64,000 bases of DNA, taken from Cubamyces lactineus. Taxonomy: Eukaryota; Basidiomycota; Agaricomycetes; Polyporales; Polyporaceae. Positions 45,153-54,906 of the stretch are shown piece by piece. The position numbers and the translations under genes are program-made. Each line of letters opens with the position of its first letter. The stretch's first letter is position 1. Where the stretch lies: contig JACDTU010000016.1 of NCBI GenBank assembly GCA_022376465.1, positions 744,001 through 808,000 on the forward strand, in the 5' to 3' direction. The notes beneath the pieces are model-generated. The model saw nothing but the letters and a program-made list of their open reading frames with translations. It was not told the DNA's origin and did no database searches.

Positions 45153-47540
45153 CTAGAGGGGTTGCTGGAGACCAAGTTGAACCAAAAACTCGTTCGCCTC
45201 CTGCCGGAAAGTGTCCGGTATGACTCTCAACGGCGTTTTACCTTCCACAAAAGCGAGAAGCTGAGGCGATTTTGGATTGTACGCGGGCCAATGAATCTCG
45301 GGGCCGCCGTTCGGGTCCAAAGTATGCGCGAAACGGACCAGGAAGTCCGTCATGTCGCCTCCAAAAAAGACATTGGCGAGCTCGGTGGTGTGTGTCTGTG
45401 AGCAAGGTAAGCATACAGTTGAGGCGCGAGCGAACAAGGTACTGACGGCGCCCATTCCTGTAACCTTGTTGCGCTCGCTCACTAAGGGGTTGTCGTAAGT
45501 ATGTATGTTAATCCACACTGGGCACGGTACTTACGGAATGACCTAACGGTTTGCTTGCCCGCCTGCAGATCGAGGAGGAAGCGACGCGGGGCGTGGAAGA
45601 TGAAGTCGCCCTGAAAAGCAGAGAGGCGCTTGTACTCTGGGGTGAAGGCGAACTCGTTCCCCGTCTCGAAGGGAGAGCCAAGCGCAGGGTTAGATGGGTA
45701 CAATTGCAGGAGTCGTGTTATGTTTTGTTTCGGTGCATCTGGGAAATATACGTTCGTCACATATGCGGCGAACTCCTCGTCGGTACTGCGAATGGAGCAT
45801 TAATGAAGCATCCGTGAAGACTATGGAGAACACTGACGTGATGTTAATATTGGCAAGCGAGAAAAGTGTTCCCTCGTCTTCGCATGCTCCTACGTGTCGA
45901 AGGTGAGAAATTGCGGTAGTTAGACAGAGGGTAATCGTACCTATGACAAACGGGATATTCGCAATCTTTCCTTCTTGAGCGAGACGTTGCGGGTTGTCCG
46001 TCAAGAACAAGCCGTCCGCATGTGGCATCCACGGCGTGTTCAGAGCCTACAAAATTGTTAGTTGGACAGGAGGTTCAGATACTGTCTCGTAGAGGGCATA
46101 CGGTGAACGACAGAAACGTGGGGGTTTGATCCATCGCGGCCTGGATAGCCTCAGCGGGGACCTCTCGAAGGCACTCAAGTATGTCTAGCGCGGAGGCACA
46201 GCCGGTTTCCGACGCGATGAAGTCGAACGTGGGCTGGATCTTTGAGACGTTCCCTATGGGAGAGGCGGCGCCCGATTCCATCCATCCGGCACGGAACAGT
46301 CCCTCGGAATTGCCGTCAAATGCAAGCATGTGGACCGCGACTGACTGGGCGCCCGCACTTTCGCCCCATCTACAAGACCAGGTGAGATGGGTGCTAGCAC
46401 TCGAGTTCCACTGCCGGTCTTACTCACATCATCACCTTGGTCGGATCGCCTCCGAAGGCGCCAATGTGCTTCTGCACCCATCGAAGTGCTTCCCGTTCTG
46501 CGAGTACACCGAAGTTAGAGGCGCTAGAGTCCAGACGCTTGGGTGAAAGGTAGCTTACGGTCCTGCAGCCCCAGGTTACCCAGCCCAGCGTTAGATATCT
46601 CCCGTCCTCCCAAGAAGCCGAACGCTAGTAGAGAATTAACACCGGCCTCGGCGCAGCGTGTACAGCCTCTTACCGCTAAGCCTATACAACACGCAAAGTC
46701 AGCGTTTGGAAGCGCGGATCGTTACTCGGATTGTCTAGACGTACCGATAGTTCATGGATACGAATATCACAGGATGTCCGATTTCGATGGAACGGTTGAC
46801 CACATTCTGGCCAGGTCGCCTGTGATAGGTGCGCGTCAGAATGGGTCATTGTACCACATATCAACATCCCACGTACACCGCATTTGAGCCAATCTGGAAG
46901 CCGCCTGATCGACGAGGTAAGCCGGATCGTGTAATTGAAGAGAGCATCGTCCCATACCTCCGAAGATCCACTGTAGTACAGTAGTTGCTCGTCAGCGTCG
47001 TGCATGCCACGGAACAGACAAAAATACGTACTGCTGCGACTGGTAGCTTGTCGCCGGGCTTGGCACCCGCAGGTACGATGACATTGATGTTCAAGCCTGC
47101 GCATACGTTGATTGAGAGCTGTACATCACTTCAGAAGCATACTCACAATCCTCGCTTTGTGGGACATCCGGAGGGATCGCCATGGCCGAGACGAAAGTGG
47201 AGACTTCCGAAGGGACATTGTTCGGTATGGTCGGCGTGATAATGGTCTGCTGTATGCACTGATTCCCGAACGTGGTCGCGTTGATGATGCCTTTGTAGCT
47301 CGAGATAGGCTGGGGAGGCTGCAGACGCAGCTTTCCGACCCTGCGCTAACCGTCAGCAGTTGGTCGTACTAAGAGACGGCATCGAACTTACGGTGGCTCG
47401 GCGAAGGGGATACCGAGGAACTGCGTGACTACGCCATCGCTGGTCCCAATAACAGTGGCTTGGTCAAGCTTTACAGAGGCGAGCTTGCCGGTGGCGGACA
47501 CTATCAGTGCCGCAGTCGATAGTAGTAGAGTCAGCAGCAT
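45153..47540 (-). CDS. secreted type-B carboxylesterase/lipase (copy 1)
   Basis: Hydrolase that cleaves carboxylic esters outside the cell. The start ATG is at 47538-47540 with signal peptide MLLTLLLSTAALIVSATG, then VIGTSDGVVTQFLGIPFAEP. The serine elbow is VMMWGESAGAQSVAVHMLAF. Acid residue: GACEDEGTLFSLANINIT. The His region is HTTELANVFFGGDMTDF. Other exons read LNINVIVPAGAKPGDKLPVA, LFRAGWMESGAASPIGNVSK and WPAYNPKSPQLLAFVEGKTP. More than ten exons, among them one of 13 nt (46958-46970, coding WIFGG) and one of 8 nt (46674-46681), both needed to keep the frame. The catalytic triad is complete. A paralogue with the same exon plan lies at 59391-61924. Confidence 0.87.
46674..46681 (-). other. 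8-nt micro-exon of carboxylesterase copy 1
   Basis: GCTTAGCG, between introns 46682-46744 (63 bp, GTACGT...TAG) and 46625-46673 (49 bp, GTAAGA...TAG). With it the reading is MNYRLSAFGFLGG, the conserved segment after the oxyanion-hole strand. Without it the frame is broken. Confidence 0.8.
46958..46970 (-). other. 13-nt micro-exon of carboxylesterase copy 1
   Basis: TGGATCTTCGGAG, coding Trp-Ile-Phe-Gly-Gly of the oxyanion-hole region, preceded by an AG acceptor and followed by a GTATGG donor. Confidence 0.75.
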
Positions 47541-49230
47541 TATATCTCAACGATGCGGGCTCACCCTGAGATCTAGCTGCGCTAGAACCAGCTTATATAT
47601 GATGCATGCAGGGATACGGGCCGTTCGAATCCTGTCATGAGGCGTCGGCGAACTTGTTAAAAGGGACATGAGATCAAAAAAATGTGTATACCTCCCGTCA
47701 TTGCACGGCCTAGATGTCGAAGAGATGCTTGCGATTTCGAAGAGGATCCAGTGCGCTGACAAGCAAAAGAGAGCGATCGAGGTCAGCAGATGGCGCGTCT
47801 TACCACTACCGACTCCAGCCGACCAATTACTCTTGTGCAGTGTAGTTTCCAGCAGCGCGGCACGATGCTTCGGAATACACGGAGCACCAGACCATATATT
47901 GAAAGACGCTTCGTCAGGCTTTGATGCGGGAGTAGAATCCGGGAAGAGGGCCAGCAGCCTTCGCATGAACCAATGGTTCGGACGCTACCAGGATATTTTT
48001 GACGCTCATGAGAAAGTCTGGGCGCCGTGGGCTACACGCTATGCCCAAGTGCTTGCGGAGGCTATTACGTTGTACGTGAGGAAGCACAAGACTGCACGCA
48101 CATGCTTGAAATAGTCCGGCGTGCGACAAAATTTCTTGTTCTCGTGTTCTCAGCGGTCTGCCCATAAGTATACTCACGGCTCGGACGTCAGTCCGGCGCA
48201 ACATGGTTGGTTCTGTAGCGCCATTGTGGCACCATGTCTTAACTGCAAATCGAGCAGCTTGGCATCGAGACCTTAGAGTCTGTAGATGATCTAGTTCTAC
48301 CTTGCACATGCTCACAAGGTTAGCGAAGTAAGAGGTTACGAGGGCATGCTGAACACTCACTCATGATTCGAGACAAGTCATGCATACTACTTGAAGGCTG
48401 AAATCATGGTATCGTTGCTCAGGCGACGCTTGGATAGCTCCGGCATAGCATAGCGCTTGTGATGACGACCAGAGAATAGCCAACTCTGTGATATTCCCTG
48501 GTTGGAACTTAGCCGGACCCGGGGACGATGATGTTCATGCCGAAGTGCTTGGTGCGTTTTGATGCGGCCTTCGTCTTCGACGTCATTCGAACCCTTTCAC
48601 CGCTGCTACACAAATCATGAGAAGGCAGCTGCGCGCAAGTCACCCATGCGGTCCATGCTCTAGAGACGTCCAAGTTCAGGGTGGAGGTGGTGGATGGCAT
48701 GGAAACCATCGTACTTGGCGCCAGCGCGCGCGAGTGCGAACTCTCGGTGACCGGTCGTCCATATTTGGGACCGAATATACTTGTACCACGTTTACGTTGA
48801 AGCACTACTACGCAGTGAACGACATCCCCGAGCAGTACTGAATGTGCAAAAGGACCACGATGTGTACAAAGCAGTTGCAACGCGCATGACAATAAACATT
48901 GACTATGAGCTTTGTACACAAGGCGAGCGATGTTTGTATTCTTTGGCGGCTCACACATGGTTACGCGCTTCGCTTACGGAATGCCCGCTCGGTGCCTTGG
49001 ATGTCCGGCACAACAATTCCTCCTTCAAGCTGCTTTAGCCTTCCTTGGGCCTTCGTCCAATTATTCCAAGCAACATGGCAGTATATAAACCCCAGACGGC
49101 CGTTCTTGTCCCTTCCATCTTCCCTCCGCCCGCTTTCTGCACCCTCTCGACACCAGAGCTGAGCTCGGACCCTCTTCTCTCCTTCATTCAGATTTTACGC
49201 GAAGCTTGACGCTTTCAGACCTTATTCATC
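47541..49230. other. unresolved 1.7-kb stretch
   Basis: Frames of 130-150 codons lie on both strands (plus 47668-48114; minus 47547-47966, 47914-48360 and 48509-48958). None has a domain I recognise. The minus-strand frames contain a hydrophobic segment (SIALFCLSAHWILFEIASIS) and could belong to a multi-exon membrane protein, but joined exons do not give a convincing product. The last 150 bp is the promoter of the next gene. Confidence 0.4.
49082..49089 (+). promoter_or_regulatory. TATA box
   Basis: TATATAAA, 142 bp upstream of the ATG of the secreted protein gene at 49231, followed by a C/T-rich leader. Confidence 0.6.
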
Positions 49231-50453
49231 ATGGTCCAGTTCACCTCTACTCTCCTCGTCACCCTCTCTGCCATCGCTATGCACGCGCAGAGCGCGCCCC
49301 TCAACAAGCGTATTGCCCAGGTTATCGCCGATTCGACTGCGAAGTGGGAGCAAGCATGTGTGCGTAGACCGAATTAGACGTACTTACCTTCACTCGTCTC
49401 ATCTATGATGCGTTTCACGTACAGCTCGCAGCCGGTGGTGCTGAGAAGTGCAACCCTGTCTCAGTCACGGCATTCACGACTCTTCTTGCCGCGGCTGGTC
49501 CTTGCGAGCAGCAGGACTCGGCCGACGCGATGATTGACCTCGCCAAGACGCTGAACAACGATGCGGACATGATCAAGTTTGCCCAGATCTTCGCGCAGCA
49601 GCCCCGGAACACGGTTCGTTTTTGACGCGTCGATGGTTGACGTTACCGCGAGCATGCCCGACTCACACGGTTCATTTTGCTGCAGCCCAATTCCCAGGCG
49701 GTGCCGTACTGCCAGCAGGCGCCCAAGAACCCTGAGCTCAACGGCCTCTTCCAGTGCCAGTTCCAAGGGGCGGACCAGCAGACGTTCGTCGGTGGTTTGA
49801 AGGTTGGCGCCGCGGGCACCATTCCTTTCGGTCACAGCGCGCCTCTCTCCCCACTCGGCTCGTGTCCCGCGAACCCCACCGGTCCTATTGCAGACGGTTC
49901 GCAGCTGACGGACATTACTTCGGACCCTGGTCTCCAGAACATTGGCAGCTCATCGTCCTCAGGCTCCAGCGGCTCATCCTCGTCTGACGACAACGCCGCG
50001 AGTGCTACCACTGCTGCTGTTACGTCCACCACTGAGGCTGTCGCGACATCGACGGCTGCGGCCGCATCTTCTACCACCGCTGCGGCATCCTCTGGTTCGT
50101 CGAGCGGCTCCTTCCAGCTCCAGAACGCGAAGGATGCTCAGGCGCTCAACGCCAAGTTCGCGACGCTCACTGCTGACTCTTCATGCAACGGTAAGCTCCC
50201 TTCGCTCACTGCAGTACAACCAGCGCTCTGACCTTGGATCTATACAGATGGCGACATGGCCTGCATTGACTCTGGCTTCGCTCAGTGCGTTGGTGGCAAG
50301 TTTGTCAACATGGGTTGTGGTGCTACCCTGCAGTGCTTCGCCCTTCCGCTTGTGAACAAGCCCGGCACGTCGCTCGCGTGCACGACCGCGGACGACGCGG
50401 CCGCTCGCATGGCCGCCGCGGGTGCGACCGGTGGTATCACCGGCAGCGACTGA
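49231..50453 (+). CDS. secreted protein with C-terminal CBM19-like module
   Basis: Signal peptide MVQFTSTLLVTLSAIAMHAQ. Four exons (49231-49359, 49425-49613, 49686-50190, 50248-50453) give 342 aa. The N-terminal domain is helical with Cys residues (WEQACLAAGGAEKCNPVSVT, TTLLAAAGPCEQQDSADAMI, NSQAVPYCQQAPKNPELNGL); I do not recognise it. A long Ser/Thr/Ala linker likely carries O-glycans. The C-terminal module starts FQLQNAKDAQALNAKFATLT, then DGDMACIDSGFAQCVGGKFV and LQCFALPLVNKPGTSLACTT. It matches the N-terminal module of the gene at 39959 closely and has the CBM19-like Cys pattern. Strong codon bias and a TATA box suggest high expression. Confidence 0.85.
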
Positions 50454-51497
50454 GCGCCACGGCTCTGGTGCGAGGGTTCAAGGGTTGCCAGCGTGTGTAC
50501 GTGCAACACGACAGGGTGACTGGGGGCGCGGGCTCTGGAAGCCGCGATGGTTCTCATGTTTTCTCCTTCTTCAGGCTTTTCCTTATTCATCCCTGGTAAT
50601 GTCGCGCTGTCACTGTATCGATAGTCACTCACAGGTCCGACGCACGTACGCATTGCTCCCATTGCACCTTGCATTTTCTTACTCTTCATCGTTATCGCAT
50701 CACAATACGACACACTCTTTCGTCATGACACGCCTTTGTCTGCTCTCTCAGCTCGGCCACATGAAGGCTGGCGAGATATCCGGACAATTAGTGGCGAGCG
50801 TCAGCTGCTTGCTGCCTCGCATGTTCGGCCACGCATTGACCCCGCATAGCTAGAAGCTCAGCGAAGGTGGAGATTGTATATATCATGGCGCCTGTCCTGG
50901 TACCTGCCGCTGCATGTACAGCGCAGATCCCGGCTGGCGAGGATATCGTTAAGAAGAGCCTTAGGGTGGGATGGCATATCCAGCAAACGCCCCAGCCTCG
51001 TTGAAGCCTCGCTCAACGTTTCCCCGCGTCGCATGGTGGACCAGGAAGGTGACAGCCTCCTGGAGCGTGTGCACTCCTGCCGAACCCCCGCGGACAGCAA
51101 CCCCGACGAGCGTCTGCATACGGTCCTTTGGTCACTCTATGTAAGTATCCGAGAACACCTAGTGCCTTTCGCAGCTGCTTTGTCCACGAATTCTATACAA
51201 CAGGGGATATCCAGCAGTACATGAATGTATGACGCTCGCGCTAGTAAGCCATGCGTGATCGGTCGCTTCTCGGAATGTGCGAGCGTAGTGCTTGTGGTCC
51301 GTTTCCCAGCGTCTCTCAACCTGTGTCAATTCCTCCGATGCGACTTCGCAACTCATCGATACATTTTGCGCAGTTGTATATTCACAGCGCAGGAGAATAT
51401 ACTTCGCAAGTCGTATGTAAAGGCACGCCTCCCCTGGAAGCCGACCCATCACCCCGTACGCCTCTAGCTCCTTCCCCGATCTCACCTATACCCTGCG
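50454..51497. other. intergenic; no gene seen
   Basis: About 1 kb between two plus-strand genes. Frames such as plus 50874-51224 and minus 51159-51485 lack motifs and conserved exon joints. The sequence directly before 51498 is C/T-rich. Confidence 0.4.
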
Positions 51498-54458
51498 ATG
51501 TGTTTCTCGGCATCAAAAATCAGCTACTTTGAAGACATAGTAAGCCTTGATAGCGCTGTTCAGGTCCTAAAGGGGTGCAAGGTAGCGCTTCAATTCGCCC
51601 CAATCCCTGGTATCGCCGCCGCCGTAGATCTCCTTCTCGAGCTTGTCGACAAAGTCAAGGTGCGATTGTTTGAATGGACCTTTGATCGTAACCAATCTCC
51701 GTTGCATTGTTCTGTTCTGATGCGACGCCTTCTGCAGCTTACGAGAACCAACCAGCAAATGTTGAAAGAACTCAGCGAAGAGCTGCTGAACATATCCAAC
51801 GTGGTCAACTCTGCAGTGCAGACAGTGGAACGCCATCTGGGAAATTTCTCCCCGCGCTCGGTTGAGCGCCGACAACTAGAAGAACAGTTCTCTGAGCCAT
51901 CCTCGCTCCTCCAGCAGCGGGCTGAAATTCTTTGCGAGTGAATATTATGCGTCTTCCCTGTTGGCTTCTATGATCTTTCTAACGAGCGTTTCCGCGCGGC
52001 GTGTATAGAGGGTTGGAGTGCCTGAAGAAGCAAGCTGATGAGCTGCGTCGCGGTCGCTGTCTTCCCCGCTTCCTGCGTAGCAAGCGGGACTCGCGGATGT
52101 TGGGCGAACTCAAGCGTGGCGCGGAAAGTGCACTGCAGCAATTCAAGGTGAGCGCCGCTGCGCTTCTACTGCGTCCGATCGTGCTAAGACTTCTATAGAT
52201 GAGCTCTGGGATCACGGTAGAAGCCCTAGTAGACGATATAGCAGGCAGGACCAGGGTGATTCAAGACAGAGTCATAGTCATTCAAGAGCAGATCTGTGAT
52301 GTGCAAGAGACGATCAAGGTACTTGAATCGCGATGCATCTTATATATGTCTATCTGACACATCCCTTCATCACAGATATCCCATGAAGAAAGGCAGGCCG
52401 AAAGTGAGTAGTGTAAGAACATGACCGTGGTAGCCCACTGACTTTCGCTCAGGGGATGAGGCGGACCTCAAGGAACTCCCGCGTGACGATGTATCCTTCC
52501 GTACAGCTCCACAACTTGATACGGCGCAGTACGTCGAGAGTGCATGTGGGGATGTCTTCGAAGACCTCAACGCCTGGGCGGAGGGCCAAATGTCAACGGG
52601 CCGCTGGCGCAAGCCCGTATGGATCCTCTCTGCACCCGCTGGTTCGGGCAAGTCCACCGTCGCGTCGAAGTTCGCCGAGCAAGTCCACGATCGAGGATCT
52701 CTCGGAGCTTCCGTCTTCTTCAACGCAGCCTCGCAGGATCGGGCTTCCGTGCAGCGCTTCTTCTCCACGATCGCCTACCAGCTCGCGCACTCCCAGCCTG
52801 CGCTGCGCCCGCACATTGCTGCCGCGGCGCGCGAACATCTCCGGAACGGGAAGAACCAGCAGATGGCGTTCGACTGCAAGAACCTCATCCTGAAGCCCCT
52901 GGCGCAGCTCCCGGAAGATCATCCCCCGTTTGTGTTCATCGTCGATGGGCTCGACGAGTGTGCCGAAAGCGCGCCTGGCGCTGTCACCCAGCTTCTAGAG
53001 CACCTAGTCTCCTGCGCGCGACCGCCCTCCTCTCCAGTGCGGATCTTGATGACGTACAAATCGCAGTGTGACACCGTCGAAAAGGTGCTGCGCGACCCCA
53101 AGATGCAGACCACTGTCCACCACCTCCCATTCGCTAGTGACATCGGCGCATTCCTCAACAGTCGGCTCGCGGGACTCGCGTGTATCAATCCCAGCGCTAT
53201 CAAATCCATCGCCTCCTATGCCGGATCCTCATTTGGATATGCCCTGGCCGTGGCTGATTTCCTTCATGCAGACCCTGGGCACGCTGCAGACCGGCTCGCA
53301 ATCGTGCTGTCACTGGGACCTTGCCGCAAAGAGTCGGAGTCCCTGTACGCGCTTTATCCCGCGCTGACAGGACACGCGCACGCCTATCGCCTCACCGCGG
53401 CTCAATGGACGAAGATGCGCGCACGAGTCGAACGCCCAGCTGTCTTTTCGCTGTGCGGAAGCGGGATGTGCTTCAAGCATGTCAAGGATTGGCTGCTTGC
53501 CTCGCACACGGACGTCGCCTCCGCCGGGACCATCCCGCCAGAGCTCCTGAGTGGATTGTGTCCACTGTGCCACGACGCAGTCGGGAACCAGCCGCTGGAA
53601 ATTTGGATCTTGAAGAGGATGATTTGGGCACTGAGAACTGACGGGGTTGACCCTGCCAATATCTTCCCTTCTACCTCCCTGACGGGGACATCCCAAGCCC
53701 AGGCGCAAGGACAAGCGGACACCTGGCTTCCTACCCCGCGCGCAGCGGCAGCTGTAGTCAGATCCACGGTGACACCCACACAATCGCAGGATGCCAAACA
53801 CGCCAAGGACACCCCTCAGCCTTCCCAGCCTAGTCCTACAGCACCTCCGCCAGCGTACGAAACTCTAGAAGACAACTCTGACATCTTCCCGCCTGAAGAC
53901 ACTACGCAAGTGCTATCGCCAACCGATGATATACCGCCTAACACAGATGCCTCCAACCTGGATACCCAACTCGTGTCATTGCCCGAACCATCCCCTCGCG
54001 AGGCACTGGCCCGTGCACTCACACTGTCCATCCTGAGCCTCCCCTCCCCGTCAAATGCCAGGACCAGTCCCCGCACCGGAACCCCGCGCACTAGCACTCC
54101 CCGTACCAATAGCCCTCGTACCCCACGTACTGGCACCCTGCGCACCCCGCGTACAGCATGGACCCCACTCGCGCGGCACAATCGCGTCCTGCTCACGCAC
54201 ATCCTCGCTACGCCGATGAAGTACGCTGCGGCCGATCCATTGGCGGACGTCCGCCGGGTATCGACTGCCGTAGGTGCCATCGTGCGGCGGACCCCGCATG
54301 CGGGGTGGGTGCGTTTGAAGGAGGACGCGACGCGCGCGCTGGGGCGGGATACCCAGACGGGTGTGTCGCGGTCGCAGGGCGGTACGCCGCAGGGTGTGAG
54401 TCCGATGGGAGGGGATGTGCCGTTGGAGCAGAAGAGCTCGAAGCGATACACGATGTAG
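51498..54458 (+). CDS. NACHT (STAND/NLR-like) protein with MLKL-like N-terminal domain
   Basis: Signal-transduction ATPase of the fungal NLR type. The N-terminal domain reads DIVSLDSAVQVLKGCKVALQ, FAPIPGIAAAVDLLLELVDK and RTNQQMLKELSEELLNIS, the pattern of MLKL/HeLo-like helical bundles linked to regulated cell death. Then come GRCLPRFLRSKRDSRMLGEL, a coiled helix (DRVIVIQEQICDVQETIK) and the NACHT domain in the last exon (about 52450-54458). Walker A is LSAPAGSGKSTVASKF and Walker B is PFVFIVDGLDECAESAP. The family segments FFSTIAYQLAHSQPALRPHI and SDIGAFLNSRLAGLACINPS follow. After the NACHT comes a Cys-containing helical part (FSLCGSGMCFKHVKDW, GLCPLCHDAV). No WD40, ankyrin or TPR array follows; the C-terminus is a Pro/Thr/Ser tail with Arg-Thr-x-x-Pro repeats. 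About five exons; a further intron in exon 1 (about 51660-51742) is possible. Confidence 0.85.
54058..54165 (+). repeat. coding micro-repeat, Arg-Thr/Pro-rich
   Basis: Repeats of 9-18 nt (cgcacc/cgtacc plus ggaacccc-like units) in the NACHT gene, coding RTSPRTGTPRTSTPRTNSPR and then TPRTGTLRTPRTAWTP. Each unit gives a Ser/Thr-Pro site next to Arg. Confidence 0.8.
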
Positions 54459-54906
54459 AAGCCTCGTCGGAGGCGTTTTCGCTGATACTTTCATATGCAT
54501 GCTAACTTTTCCTCCATGACGGTGATACTCCAGACACAGATTGCGCATGACTGTATGTCGCTTATGACCACCACTAGTTCTAGCACCTCAGTATCCTAGC
54601 TTAATATGTAGTACTGTCACACACTGTTCCATTGCATTTTTCGATCCCCCAAAATATACCCTACGCTTGTGCAAGCTGTTCCCCGCCAGTCCGCCATCTT
54701 ACCGGTATGGACCTGCCGACTGCACGCCCGCGAATGACACCGGCCAACACAAGGGGCATTGCTCAATCTTCCGCTCATGTCACGTTCACGTTCAAGACGG
54801 ACCTCCAAATAGGCGTGAGCATCCGTGATTTAATCCGAAATACAGGATAATACACAGCTCCGTGAATCTCTATTTCTTACCCCAGAACCCAACTTCACAC
54901 TGACCG
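54459..54906. other. convergent 3' flanks
   Basis: About 450 bp between the ends of convergent genes; no gene seen. Confidence 0.5.

Noticed and set aside
45132..45401. 89-codon plus-strand frame after the tRNA-Pro(AGG)
   Set aside because: Antisense to the C-terminal exon of carboxylesterase copy 1.
52544..53071. 175-codon plus-strand frame inside the NACHT gene
   Set aside because: Overlaps the NACHT domain in another frame and is Arg/Ala-rich without motifs.
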